From Ensifer sp. PDNC004 (lineage in GTDB: Bacteria; Pseudomonadota; Alphaproteobacteria; Rhizobiales; Rhizobiaceae), in assembly GCF_016919405.1 (NCBI RefSeq), contig NZ_CP070353.1, positions 3,243,501 through 3,307,500 on the forward strand: a DNA stretch of 64,000 nucleotides, read 5' to 3'. The translations under genes and the position numbers were made by a program. Numbering within the stretch: position 1 is the stretch's first letter; the number at the start of each line of letters is the position of its first letter. The notes below the pieces were generated by a model. The model was given only the letters and a program-made list of their open reading frames with translations, was not told the DNA's origin and did not search any database. Below are positions 47,413 to 56,318 of this stretch, piece by piece.

Positions 47413-48242
47413 TGCCAGTGGTCGTTGCCTTCGGGCTGATCGTCCAGCGCGGCAAGGAAGGCCGTGAGCGCCGCATTGAAGCGGTCCGGTCGCTGTAGCG
47501 GCGCAAAGTGGCTGACGCCATCAAGCAGGATGAATGCCGCGCCGGGAATGCTGTGGGCGAGATAGTCCGCGTGTTCGCCCTTGATGAATTCGTCGTTTTC
47601 GCTCTGAACGATCACCACCGGCACACGGATCTTGTCGAGATCGTCAGCGGTATAGTTCGGCTCCGTCTTCTGCATCGCGCTGACGGCATCGACGAGGGCG
47701 CCGAATTCATCTGATGTTGCTGACAGTTCTCTGTAGTCGGCCGCGTGGCGGCCGAAGCAGCGGTCGAGGATCGGGCTCGATTCGATCTCCCTGGTGCCGC
47801 TTGGGTCCATGTTGCAGGCAAAGAAAAAGACGCCACTCGCCCGTTGCGGTGCTTTTGAGGCCAGCACCAGAGCGATGCAGGCGCCGTCGCTCCAGCCGGC
47901 AAAGGCTGCCTCTGGAAGCTCCAGCCGGTCCATGACGGCAAGCACGTCCGCCGCCATCAGTTCATAGGTATAGGGCCGGGCGTCGCGCGTACTGCGGCCA
48001 TGGCCGCGGCTGTCGATCAGGATGACGCGGTGGCCGGCATCAAGCAGGGCGGCGACCTGATAACCCCAGTTGCCGCTGTGGCCGAGGCCGCCATGCAAGA
48101 GAATCACCGGCTTGCCTGAGCCATAGGTCGCATACCAGATGCGGGCACCCTCGCGCTCGACATGGCCCTCGACAGTGGCAGCGGGCAGGGGAAGTGCGCC
48201 GTTCTCGGCAAACTTTGCGAGGTCGTCGTCCTGGAATTCCAC
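47409..48242 (-). CDS. Alpha/beta hydrolase
   Basis: 277 aa. Oxyanion motif HGGLGHSG, nucleophile elbow GWSDG with Ser, and the likely catalytic His in DGVSHFAPLQ. The cap region is short. A GTG at 48242 is preferred because GGGAGA lies 7 bases before it; an upstream GTG at 48272 would overlap the previous gene. Ester, lactone or haloperoxidase-like activity is possible; substrate unknown. It follows the DUF1254/1214 gene by 30 bases, so both may be cotranscribed. Confidence 0.82.
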   Translation of the reverse strand: MEFQDDDLAKFAENGALPLPAATVEGHVEREGARIWYATYGSGKPVILLHGGLGHSGNWGYQVAALLDAGHRVILIDSRGHGRSTRDARPYTYELMAADVLAVMDRLELPEAAFAGWSDGACIALVLASKAPQRASGVFFFACNMDPSGTREIESSPILDRCFGRHAADYRELSATSDEFGALVDAVSAMQKTEPNYTADDLDKIRVPVVIVQSENDEFIKGEHADYLAHSIPGAAFILLDGVSHFAPLQRPDRFNAALTAFLAALDDQPEGNDHWQ

Positions 48243-48272
48243 GGGCCCGTCTCCCTGCTTGGCGCGGCGCAC

Positions 48273-49298
48273 TTATTCTACCGGCTGCGGCTCCGGAAAC
48301 TGCCAGGAGCCGTCGAGAATCGCCTGGCGCGGGCGGTAGAGCCGCACCGTATAGTTCCATCCCTCGACCACCGGCAGGCAATTGGCGATCTTGCCGTCGC
48401 AGCCGCCGAACTGGATCGCGACACTGCCATCATCCGCTTTCTTGGCGGTGATGTTGTTGATCGTATAGGCGTCGTAGGGGTTCTTTTCGTAGAACCCTTG
48501 GGCATCATAGACGCTCACCGACCAAAAGGCGTCGACAGGCACGTCCTTGACGTCGAGCCTGTAGAACGTCTTGCCATCGTTCTTGGGCGGCGTGATGTTG
48601 AGATAGGTCGCGTCCTTGTCCGGATTGCCACCCCAGCCGGTCGCCGTGCCGATCAGGTGGCGGATCGGGTCGACCTCTTGCTTGGTGCCGAAGGCCTTCT
48701 TGAAGTCCGGCATGGTCGAGCCGAGCACCAACAGTGCCTCGCGCACCTTCTTCTGGCTCGCCGGATCAAAGGCCGGGATTTCGAAACTGCCGACTGCTTG
48801 CTGGCTGACCTTGATGGCGTCCTGCAGGGCGTGGACTGCGGCGATGTCCTTGGGGCTGGCCGGATCGACGAGCGTGCGGATACCGACGACGACGTAGCGC
48901 GTGCCGACCTTTTCCTTCGTCAGCATGGTTTCGCCAGCGCCGTAGACGACTTCGGGCACATAGTGATCCTCGGTGATCACCTGCAGCGACATGAAGCGCT
49001 TGCCCGCGTCCGGCATGGTGATGGTCACCGGGCCAGCGTCGAGATCGAAGACCGCCGACGAATAGAGCGTGTCGCGGTTGAGGCGGATGACGGTCTGATT
49101 GTCGATCGAGGCGGGTTCCCGCCGGTGCAGCAGCTTGCCAAGGCCGCCTTCCTTGACCATGCCGGCCGCGTACATGTCGCTTTCTGCGCGAACGAAGTTG
49201 TCGACGCCGACCGGCACTAGATCGGCCGCGATCGAGGGCGCAGCCACGAAGGGCAGGAGAAACGCGGAGAGGGCGGTTCGGCGGAAGATGCTGGACAT
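48273..49298 (-). CDS. Periplasmic DUF1254/DUF1214 protein
   Basis: 341 aa with a cleavable signal peptide (MSSIFRRTALSAFLLPFVAAPSIAA... reads as basic start, hydrophobic core and AxA-like end). The DUF1254 part contains NQTVIRLNRDTLYSSAVFDL, and the C-terminal DUF1214 part contains VDAFWSVSVYDAQGF and GWNYTVRLYRP. Function unknown; such proteins occur near metal, lipid or stress genes. It is followed by the hydrolase gene on the same strand. Confidence 0.85.
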   Translation of the reverse strand: MSSIFRRTALSAFLLPFVAAPSIAADLVPVGVDNFVRAESDMYAAGMVKEGGLGKLLHRREPASIDNQTVIRLNRDTLYSSAVFDLDAGPVTITMPDAGKRFMSLQVITEDHYVPEVVYGAGETMLTKEKVGTRYVVVGIRTLVDPASPKDIAAVHALQDAIKVSQQAVGSFEIPAFDPASQKKVREALLVLGSTMPDFKKAFGTKQEVDPIRHLIGTATGWGGNPDKDATYLNITPPKNDGKTFYRLDVKDVPVDAFWSVSVYDAQGFYEKNPYDAYTINNITAKKADDGSVAIQFGGCDGKIANCLPVVEGWNYTVRLYRPRQAILDGSWQFPEPQPVE

Positions 49299-49361
49299 AG
49301 ACGGTTCCCTTCAGGTGTTGCGACAGGAAACGGACGCGCCTGTCGCGCAAAGCGTGACGTC

Positions 49362-49385
49362 GCCCGCCATGGTGCGATGGCGGGC
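49362..49385. repeat. Perfect hairpin GCCCGCCAT / ATGGCGGGC
   Basis: 9-bp stem and 6-base loop in the 251-bp gap between divergent genes. A further dyad CGTAACGGTTACG (49437-49449) lies closer to the cyclase gene. Roles unknown; operator or small processing element. Confidence 0.4.
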
Positions 49386-49549
49386 CGTCGGCTCTCTGCT
49401 GCCTATGTCAGGCCCGGCAGAAGGTTCACGCAAGTACGTAACGGTTACGGACACTGGCGCTTTCGAACACCCTCTCGGCATGATGGCGCCGTTTGCCAAG
49501 CTGCGGTAACATCAAAGGCTGGAGTACATCGTACGTTGAGAGCCCGTCG

Positions 49550-51769
49550 ATGGAGCGCCGTCTCGCTGCCGTCCTGATCGCGGATGTCGTCGGTTACAGC
49601 CGCCTGAGCCGGCTGGACGAGGAAGGGACGCGTCTGCGATTCCAGTCCGACCTCAACACGATCCTTGAACCCCTCTTTCGCGAACATCATGGACGGCTGG
49701 TGAAGACGATGGGCGATGGCTTGCTGGTCGAGTTCCGCAGCGTCGTCGATGCGACGCAATGCGCGATCGAAATCCAGAAGCGCAAGGCGGCGGCAGAAGC
49801 CGAAAAGGCGGCGAACGGCGAGAGGCTGGATTTCCGCATCGGCATCAATCTCGGCGACATCATCGTCGAGGGGGACGATATCCACGGCGACGGCGTCAAC
49901 ATTGCCGACCGGGTGCAGGGGCTCGCCGAGCCGGGCGGCATTGCCATCTCGGGCACGGCCTATGACCAGGTGGGTTCGAAGCTGAAGGCCGGTTTCGCGT
50001 CGCTCGGGGCGCAGGCGGTCAAGGGGCTCGCCGAACCGATCCGTGTCTATCGCGTGCTTCTTGATCCCGATGCCGCTGGCAAGACGATCGTCGCGCAGAA
50101 TGGGCGCAACACTGCTCGGCTGAAGAGCGTAGTGATCGCTCTGGCGGTGTTTGCGCTGGCGGCGGCTGTTGGCTGGTGGCAGCCTTGGACGTTGATTGCG
50201 CCGCAAGGGCCAGCGCAGCGCTTCGCCTACCCCCTGCCGGACCAGCCTTCCGTCGCCGTGCTGCCCTTCATCAATGTCAGCGGCGACAGTGATCACGACC
50301 ATCTGGCCGAGGGGCTGACTGACGATCTCATTACCGAGCTGTCCAAGTTGTCCGGCCTCTTTGTGATTGCCCGCCATTCGGTGTTTGCGTTGAAGGGCAG
50401 TGCCGACAAGATCCAGGACGTGGCCGCAGAACTCGGCGTGCATTATGTGCTCGAAGGCACGCTGCAGCGGGCCGACCAGCGGCTGCGCATCAACGTCAAG
50501 CTCATCGACGCGATGAGCGGACTTTCGCTCTGGGCGGAACGTTACGACCGGCAATATGCCGATCTCTTCGCGGTTCAGGACGACGTGATCGGCAAGATCA
50601 TAGCGGCACTCGAGGTCAAGCTCAGTGAGGGCGAGCGCGACCAACTGGCGCGCATCCCGACGGACAATCTGGAAGCCTATGACAACTACATGCGGGCGGA
50701 ACAGCAGGGCCTGATCTGGCGCGATGTCGACACCTATCGCCAGACGCTTTCCTACTATCAGCGGGCGATCGATCTCGATCCGGATTTCGCCGACGCCCAT
50801 GCGGGCATCGCCCGTGTCGCCGTCGACGTCTGGCGAAACGACTACAACTATCTCTGGTCGGCGGCCGTGGCGCGCAAGATCGCCTATGACGCGGCGGGGC
50901 AGGCGCTGAAGCTCGATGCCAACAACGCCCGCGCCCATACGGTGCTGGCGTTGCTGCAACTCGTCGATGGCCGTCCCTTGGAGGCGAAGGAATCGGCACT
51001 TCGGGCCGTTTCGGCGCAGCCGAACGATGCGGAAGCGCTGGCCAACCTGGCGCTGGTGCTGGCGCAGACCGGCGAACATGAACAGGCGCTCGACGATATC
51101 GAGCGGGCGCTGAGGCTCGATCCTTCGCCCTCATCGAGCCTACAGCTTTTGGCCGGCATCGTTTACTACACCTCGCGCCGCCTCGAGAAGGCGATCCCGT
51201 TGATCGAAGCGGCCGGCGCGTCCTTACCGAAGGCCGAAGCGGTACGCGAGTACCTGGCTTCCGCCTATGCCCAGCGCGGTGACCAGCAGAGTGCCGCTGC
51301 ACAAGCGTCGGAACTCCTGAAGCTCTTCCCGGATACGAACCTCAGCTACTATGGTTATCTCTACGACTACTGGCGCGAAGAGGATCTCTATCGGCACCTC
51401 TTCGGCCTGCGCGTCGCCGGTGTTCCCGAATGGCCCTTCGGCTTCGTCGGTGCCGCCAGCGACCGGCTCGGCCCTGCCGAACTCAAGCAACTGACCACCG
51501 ACAAAACCTGGGTTGGCATGCACAAGAACGGCACGAGCTTCGCGCAGTTCTTCGACAAGGACGGCAATACTGCCTATCGGACCAGCAACACCAACATCAC
51601 CGGACGCATCGAAGTGAAGGGCAATCAGCTCTGCGAGAAATACGACGGCTATTTTCTCGACCGCATGGTCTGCGGCTACGTCTACCGCAACACCGCCAAG
51701 GGTGAGCGCACCGCCGACTACATCAACGTGACGCCGCAGGCGTTAAAATTCTTCTCGATCGAGAAATGA
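49550..51769 (+). CDS. Class III adenylate/guanylate cyclase with TPR region
   Basis: 739 aa. The N-terminal CYCc domain (about 1-170) has metal-binding aspartates in AVLIADVVGYSRLSR and TMGDGLLVEF and the purine/transition-state part GDGVNIADRVQGLAEPGG. One membrane helix (VVIALAVFALAAAVGWW, about 188-204) follows, then a periplasmic or cytoplasmic FlgO/TolB-like stretch (PSVAVLPFINVSGD...) and a TPR-like region (about 380-600). The final 120 residues (TDKTWVGMHKNGTSFAQFF...FFSIEK) form a separate small domain. Rhizobia have many such cyclases. It should make cAMP in response to an unknown signal. Confidence 0.9.
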   Translation: MERRLAAVLIADVVGYSRLSRLDEEGTRLRFQSDLNTILEPLFREHHGRLVKTMGDGLLVEFRSVVDATQCAIEIQKRKAAAEAEKAANGERLDFRIGINLGDIIVEGDDIHGDGVNIADRVQGLAEPGGIAISGTAYDQVGSKLKAGFASLGAQAVKGLAEPIRVYRVLLDPDAAGKTIVAQNGRNTARLKSVVIALAVFALAAAVGWWQPWTLIAPQGPAQRFAYPLPDQPSVAVLPFINVSGDSDHDHLAEGLTDDLITELSKLSGLFVIARHSVFALKGSADKIQDVAAELGVHYVLEGTLQRADQRLRINVKLIDAMSGLSLWAERYDRQYADLFAVQDDVIGKIIAALEVKLSEGERDQLARIPTDNLEAYDNYMRAEQQGLIWRDVDTYRQTLSYYQRAIDLDPDFADAHAGIARVAVDVWRNDYNYLWSAAVARKIAYDAAGQALKLDANNARAHTVLALLQLVDGRPLEAKESALRAVSAQPNDAEALANLALVLAQTGEHEQALDDIERALRLDPSPSSSLQLLAGIVYYTSRRLEKAIPLIEAAGASLPKAEAVREYLASAYAQRGDQQSAAAQASELLKLFPDTNLSYYGYLYDYWREEDLYRHLFGLRVAGVPEWPFGFVGAASDRLGPAELKQLTTDKTWVGMHKNGTSFAQFFDKDGNTAYRTSNTNITGRIEVKGNQLCEKYDGYFLDRMVCGYVYRNTAKGERTADYINVTPQALKFFSIEK

Positions 51770-51796
51770 CGGTTATCGTCGCCGGAGCGCAGGCCT

Positions 51797-52300
51797 TCAG
51801 GGCTGGGGCTTCGTCCAGTTGATGTTCGCCTTCTCGGTGAGCAACGTCTGCTCGACCTCGGACCAGTGCTTGCGCGAATCCACCACCTTGTTCGGGTTCT
51901 TGACCAGACCGTCGGCCGCACCCGGATCGTAGCTGAGATAGAGCTTGTCCTCGATGATGCGCCAGGCCTTCGGGTCGATGTTGGTTGTCACCGTGCCGAA
52001 GGAGACACCGTCGGCGCAATAGCCGCCATATTGCGGTGCATAGCGGGTCGGTTCCTTGATGAACTGGTCGCGGTGTTCGGCGCTGGCGAACTGCCAGGTG
52101 GCGCCGAGCCAGCGGTAGCTGAATTCGGGCGATCCTTCGACCGCCTTGTTCTCGGTGAAATAGGCGACCGGGTCGTAGCCCTTGATCGCCACGTCGCCGA
52201 AATAGCCGGTGTTGACGGGCTCTTCCGCCAGCGACGGGACGGCCGGTAAAAGGAGCGCCGCTGTCGTCGCGATTGCAAATCGTATGGAGTGTCTAGACAT
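51797..52300 (-). CDS. Periplasmic YHS-domain protein
   Basis: 167 aa with an N-terminal signal peptide (SIRFAIATTAALLLPAVPSLAEE). The YHS domain (about 30-75) contains GYDPVAYFTENKAVEGSPEF and the typical aromatic strand GATWQFASAEHRDQF, with two Cys-poor metal positions. YHS domains bind metals or act in redox proteins. It follows an ankyrin-repeat gene by 27 bp and is convergent with the cyclase gene. Confidence 0.83.
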   Translation of the reverse strand: MSRHSIRFAIATTAALLLPAVPSLAEEPVNTGYFGDVAIKGYDPVAYFTENKAVEGSPEFSYRWLGATWQFASAEHRDQFIKEPTRYAPQYGGYCADGVSFGTVTTNIDPKAWRIIEDKLYLSYDPGAADGLVKNPNKVVDSRKHWSEVEQTLLTEKANINWTKPQP

Positions 52301-52327
52301 GCCTTTTCCTCCGTTTCCGGATCTGAT

Positions 52328-52918
52328 CTATTGCCGTTTCGTGCATTCGCCATAGAGCCAATCGCCGACAAGCTCGGCCTTCTGGCAGGTGGCCCCGGCC
52401 TTGAGGAGCAGCTCGGCGGCCGGCCAGTACGATCGCCAGCCGGCTTGTGTCAGCGGCGTGTAGCCGTTGCGCTCCTTGGCCTCGATGTCGGCCTTGTTGG
52501 CCAAGAGAAAGGCGACAATCTCGGCGTGGCCCTCTTCAGCGGCCGCGTGCAGCGGCGACATCTTGTAGAAGTTGGCGGTATCGTTGACGGCAGCGCCCCT
52601 GGCGACGAGCAGCTTCACGGTGTCGAGACTGCCGCCATAGGCGGCCGCGTGCAGCGCCGTCAGGCCGCCCTTGTTGCGGATCTCGATGTCGGTGCCCCGG
52701 TCAAGGAGGAGCGCGACCACTTCGGTGCGTCCTTTCAGAGCCGCGATCAGCAGCGCCGGTTCGCCGGCCGCATCCGGCTCGGTGATGTCGCTTCCCAGGT
52801 CGAGCAACTGTTTGACGCGTGCCGTATCGCCGTCCCGTGCCGCGTCGTGCAAAGGGCCGGCCATGGCTGTCGCGGTGAAGAACCCCACCGCGGCCAGCGA
52901 AGCAAAGAGCGATTTCAT
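52328..52918 (-). CDS. Secreted ankyrin-repeat protein
   Basis: 196 aa with a signal peptide (MKSLFASLAAVGFFTATAMAGP). Four ankyrin repeats are visible (PLHDAARDGDTARVKQLL; PALLIAALKGRTEVVALLL; TALHAAAYGGSLDTVKLLV; SPLHAAAEEGHAEIVAFLL) plus a degenerate fifth. ATG 52918 follows GGAGG. The YHS gene is 27 bp downstream on the same strand; periplasmic AnkB-type proteins near catalase genes protect against peroxide, but no catalase is here. The pair probably acts in the periplasm. Confidence 0.87.
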   Translation of the reverse strand: MKSLFASLAAVGFFTATAMAGPLHDAARDGDTARVKQLLDLGSDITEPDAAGEPALLIAALKGRTEVVALLLDRGTDIEIRNKGGLTALHAAAYGGSLDTVKLLVARGAAVNDTANFYKMSPLHAAAEEGHAEIVAFLLANKADIEAKERNGYTPLTQAGWRSYWPAAELLLKAGATCQKAELVGDWLYGECTKRQ

Positions 52919-53053
52919 CGCGCAACCTCCGCCCCAGCTTTGGTCTCGCTTCCTAAGGAACAGCGAAAATACCACAGGGCGGCCGGTGGAAACAGGTTTT
53001 CCGCTCGCCCGATCCATACTCCTTTTGGGCGATCATGGGCTTGCGGGCGCCGC

Positions 53054-53713
53054 TCAGGCGGCGACCTGCATCAGCTGGAGCATGCGGTTGATGGCGCTCG
53101 GAATGGGCGCGATGATCGGTGTCGCAAACAACGGCTGCAGTTCGTCGGCCGCCTGGCCGAGCGGACCGCCGCCGATGATGACAGCCTCGGCGCTGTCGTC
53201 TTCGATGCATTGACGCACCGCTTCGCCGAGCGCCGCGAGGAGACGGTCCGGGTGCGCGGAGAGCGCGAGCGGATCGCCCGGCGTGCAGCGGATGCCGGTA
53301 TATTGCGGCCAGACGCCGAGGTCGCGGGCGCGCTCGTCGATGGCCTCAATCAGTTCCGGTGTCGTGGTGGCGACGCCGAATTTTCGGCCGTTCCTGGAGG
53401 CCTCAATCATCGAAGCCTCGCAGATACCGATGACCGGGATATCGAGCCTCTGCTTGAGGGCGGCAAGGCCGGGATCGCCGAAGGCGCTGACGACGATGCC
53501 ACGGCATCCCGCGTCATGCTTTTCACCGATCTCGACGACCTCGGCTGCAGCGTCCGTCAGCTGCTCCGGCGTCACGATCATCGGCGGGTTCCGCATGGCC
53601 GTGGCGACTGCCACGGCCATGCGTCCTGATGCAGCCCGGCGTGCAATGGCGACCATCATGTCGCTGGTGGCACGCGAACTGTTCGGGTTGATCAGAAGGA
53701 TATGTGTGTTCAC
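53054..53713 (-). CDS. Asp/Glu/hydantoin racemase-like protein
   Basis: 219 aa member of the aspartate/glutamate/hydantoin racemase superfamily (MNTHILLINPNSSRATSDMM; GVATTTPELIEAIDERA). In working hydantoin racemases the catalytic cysteines sit in motifs such as ACYDDPG and LGCAG; here they read SAFGDPG and IGGGPLG, so neither Cys is in place. It begins with GTG that overlaps the stop of the upstream MFS gene (GTGA), so the pair is translationally coupled. A different lyase or isomerase activity is possible. Confidence 0.83.
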   Translation of the reverse strand: MNTHILLINPNSSRATSDMMVAIARRAASGRMAVAVATAMRNPPMIVTPEQLTDAAAEVVEIGEKHDAGCRGIVVSAFGDPGLAALKQRLDIPVIGICEASMIEASRNGRKFGVATTTPELIEAIDERARDLGVWPQYTGIRCTPGDPLALSAHPDRLLAALGEAVRQCIEDDSAEAVIIGGGPLGQAADELQPLFATPIIAPIPSAINRMLQLMQVAA

Positions 53714-55173
53714 GTTCTCAGTTCCGCGCCGACCTTGATTTCGGAAGTGTCAGACTTTGTAAGGTCCGTATCGGCTGGCTGGGTCAGGTCTTCCATCGAC
53801 ATGCCGTAGGTCTCTGGCCCGAGCTGGATGCAGAAGGCGAAGACCGCATACATGCCGGCGGCAAGCCCGAAGACACCGACCATGCCGTAGACGTCGAAGA
53901 GGGCGCCGGCGATGGTGGGCACGAAGGAGCCCGCGGCCGAGCCGGTTGCCAGGATCAGCGCCACGCCGAAGGCGCGGATGCGGGTGGGGAAGAGTTCAGG
54001 TGCATAGATCCAGATCGAGGTGTTGAGCAGCAGCACGAAGAACTGGAAGATCGCGCCGAACATCAGCACCAGATAGATATTGGTGCCGAGATAGGCGATC
54101 GAGACGGCCGCGAGGCAGGCGAAGACCGCACCCAGCGTCAGCACCTTCTTGCGCGGGAAGTAATAGCCGAACATCGAGGCGGCGATGGCGCCGAGCACGC
54201 TGCCGCTCTGGATGATCATACTGTAGAGCAGGCTGCCCTGCAGCGTGTAGCCCATGGAGACGAAGATGATCGGCATCAGCGTCAGCACCGAAAGCTGCGC
54301 GCCGTAGCTCATCAGGATGGCGATGGCGACGGGAATGGTGCGGCCGATGAAGGGCGCGCGGAAGAGTTCCTTCCAGTCGCTCTTGGCCGGCTCTTCATCC
54401 TTCAGGTGATCCTTGGTGAGGTACTCCTGGACCTTGAGATTGCGTGGGCGCAGCGAGCCGGAGGCAAGGATGGAAAGTACCTTGTTGGCTTCGTCGATCT
54501 TGCCCTGCGATGCCAGGAAGCGCGGTGTCTCCGGCACGAAACGGCGGTAGAAGACGACGAGCAGGGCCGGCAAGGCGAGCGAGGCAAACAGCCAGCGCCA
54601 GCTGTTTTCACCCGGGAAGAGGGTGAAGATCATCAGGCCGAAGGCGGGTGCGAGGAAGTTGCCGAAGCCGCCGGCGCCGACATTGACGAGGCCGGCTGCC
54701 GTGCCGCGGAATTTCGGCGAGCAGAATTCCGACAGCATGGTGACGGCCGTCGAGATCTCGCCGCCGACGCCGAAACCGACGATGGCGCGGGCGAAGCAGA
54801 GCGTGGCGAAATTCGGCGCCATGGCGCAGGCGGCAGAGCCGATGGTGAAAAGCAGGAGGTTGATGGTCAGCATTACGCGGCGGCCGTAACGGTCGCCGAG
54901 GATGCCGGAGAGCAGGCGGCCGATCGCTGCGCTGCCGAAGGTGATGGTGTTGAGAAAACCGATGTCGGTGCCGGTCAGGCCCCAATGTTCTTTCAGGATC
55001 GGGCCGGCGACGCCGATGGTGTTCTGCTCGAAACTGTCGAACAGGCAGCCGATGAGCACGAGGGCGAGGATCTGCTTGTGGGCGCCGGTGACGCCGATCT
55101 TGGTGAAGGCTGATTCCAACTGTCTGATGACCGGCGATGACCTGCCGGACGGTACCATATTTTCCGCTGCCAT
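53710..55173 (-). CDS. MFS transporter, probably substrate:H+ symporter
   Basis: 487 aa with 12 hydrophobic helices. Family features are GDRYGRRVML (A-motif), RAIVGFGVGGEISTAVTMLSEF and APELFPTRIRAFGVA, as in the sugar/acid porter (AAHS/SP-like) part of the MFS. ATG 55173 follows AAGGGGAACG. It is cotranscribed with the racemase-like gene through a 4-base overlap and lies behind four operator-like boxes. Import of a chiral acid or ureide-type compound is a reasonable guess. Confidence 0.87.
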   Translation of the reverse strand: MAAENMVPSGRSSPVIRQLESAFTKIGVTGAHKQILALVLIGCLFDSFEQNTIGVAGPILKEHWGLTGTDIGFLNTITFGSAAIGRLLSGILGDRYGRRVMLTINLLLFTIGSAACAMAPNFATLCFARAIVGFGVGGEISTAVTMLSEFCSPKFRGTAAGLVNVGAGGFGNFLAPAFGLMIFTLFPGENSWRWLFASLALPALLVVFYRRFVPETPRFLASQGKIDEANKVLSILASGSLRPRNLKVQEYLTKDHLKDEEPAKSDWKELFRAPFIGRTIPVAIAILMSYGAQLSVLTLMPIIFVSMGYTLQGSLLYSMIIQSGSVLGAIAASMFGYYFPRKKVLTLGAVFACLAAVSIAYLGTNIYLVLMFGAIFQFFVLLLNTSIWIYAPELFPTRIRAFGVALILATGSAAGSFVPTIAGALFDVYGMVGVFGLAAGMYAVFAFCIQLGPETYGMSMEDLTQPADTDLTKSDTSEIKVGAELRT

Positions 55174-55210
55174 GGTTCGTTCCCCTTTATGGCTTAACAA
55201 CGTGAAAATG

Positions 55211-55226
55211 TGAAAACTCAGTTTCA
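55211..55226. promoter_or_regulatory. Box 1 TGAAAACTCAGTTTCA, probable RpiR site
   Basis: First copy of the TGAAA-N6-TTCA-type dyad, 38 bases before the MFS start codon. Confidence 0.7.
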
Positions 55227-55240
55227 TGAAATCTATATCA

Positions 55241-55256
55241 TGAAATCTCAGTTTCA
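55241..55256. promoter_or_regulatory. Box 2 TGAAATCTCAGTTTCA, probable RpiR site
   Basis: Second copy, one base different from box 1 and exactly 30 bases (about three helical turns) upstream of it with respect to the MFS gene. Confidence 0.7.
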
Positions 55257-55337
55257 TAGGAGATTCTATGACGCGCTGCGAAAGGAAATGGCCGTTCGCA
55301 ACCCAGGCTAGGGAAAGCAGATTTCGTGCCATTCTAT

Positions 55338-55355
55338 GAGAAACTAAGGTTTCTC
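55338..55355. promoter_or_regulatory. Box 3 GAGAAACTAAGGTTTCTC, probable RpiR site
   Basis: Perfect 7-4-7 palindrome in the same intergenic region, a variant of boxes 1 and 2. Confidence 0.6.
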
Positions 55356-55401
55356 GTTTATCGTCAAAAGCTTGGCGACAGATTGCGCTCGAACGAGCAG
55401 T

Positions 55402-55417
55402 TGAAACTCAGATTTCG
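55402..55417. promoter_or_regulatory. Box 4 TGAAACTCAGATTTCG, weak RpiR site
   Basis: Degenerate copy sharing the TGAAACTCAG core, 49 bases past the rpiR stop codon. Confidence 0.45.
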
Positions 55418-55465
55418 TCTGCTTGAAAAATGTTCTGCCGTTTCAGGCAAATGCCCAATCGACGC

Positions 55466-56308
55466 TCACAGTTCGTCGAGCGCGTCGTTGATCGCCTCGA
55501 TGCCGCGCAGGCGATTTCGGCCGGCGGGACCGGCGATTTCGATGCATCGGGTGGTGAGCAGATGGCAGAGCGCCATCACCGAGACGTGGTTGAACAAAGG
55601 CCCCGGCGCCAGCGTCTGGCAGCGGAAGTGCCACTCCGCCTGGTTGAGGAAGGGAACGCCTTCGTCGGTAATATAGAGCAGCCTTGCGCCCGCTTTTTCG
55701 AGCTGCGCCAGGATCGGTTCGATCAAGGTGACGCGGCGGCGCAGGCCGAAAAGGATGACGACGTCGTCGCTACCGATGCTGACCAGATGTTCGCCGAGCG
55801 TCTGGCCGCCACCGGGTATGGCCGATATGTGCTCGACCACCTGGGTCATCTGCCATTGCAGATAGGTGGCGAAGGAATGGCTGGCGCGAAAGCCGATAAC
55901 CCAGACCTTGCGGGCGCCGAGAATGGCGGTGGCGGCCGCCGTCACCTGGGTTTCGGAAATGGCGAGGAACGTCGCTTCGATGTTGGCGACGCCCTGCGCC
56001 ACGTGCGAGGTGAGCGACTGCTCGCCGCCGCTGTCGGTGGCGGTCGCGAGAAACAGGCGCGACCCCGTCTGCTTGTCGGCGCGGGCATGCCGGCGCGCTT
56101 CCTCGTAATTGTCGTAGCCGAGCCGCTGGATGAAGCGCGACACCGTCGCCTTCGACACATGCGCCAACGCCGCCAGTTCCTGGGCGGAGTAGCTGGCGAC
56201 CTCGCCTGGAAAATCGCAGAGGAAATCGCCCAGCCGCCGCTCGGCCGGATGCAGCTCCGGCAGCACTTGGCGAACACGGGTGAGGAAGGAACGTTCTTTC
56301 GGGCTCAT
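55466..56308 (-). CDS. RpiR-family transcriptional regulator
   Basis: 280 aa. The N-terminal RpiR HTH (ELAALAHVSKATVSRFIQRLGYDNYEEAR, about 43-71) is followed by a SIS sugar-phosphate-binding domain (about 115-255: ARKVWVIGFRASHSFATYLQW, VVILFGLRRRVTLIEPIL). RpiR proteins bind phosphosugars or related ligands. ATG 56308 gives a typical N-terminus; an upstream basic extension lacks a ribosome site. It is co-directional with the MFS and racemase genes, 292 bp upstream of them, and has a perfect operator copy 10 bases before its own start. Confidence 0.9.
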   Translation of the reverse strand: MSPKERSFLTRVRQVLPELHPAERRLGDFLCDFPGEVASYSAQELAALAHVSKATVSRFIQRLGYDNYEEARRHARADKQTGSRLFLATATDSGGEQSLTSHVAQGVANIEATFLAISETQVTAAATAILGARKVWVIGFRASHSFATYLQWQMTQVVEHISAIPGGGQTLGEHLVSIGSDDVVILFGLRRRVTLIEPILAQLEKAGARLLYITDEGVPFLNQAEWHFRCQTLAPGPLFNHVSVMALCHLLTTRCIEIAGPAGRNRLRGIEAINDALDEL

Positions 56309-56318
56309 GCGATGTCCA

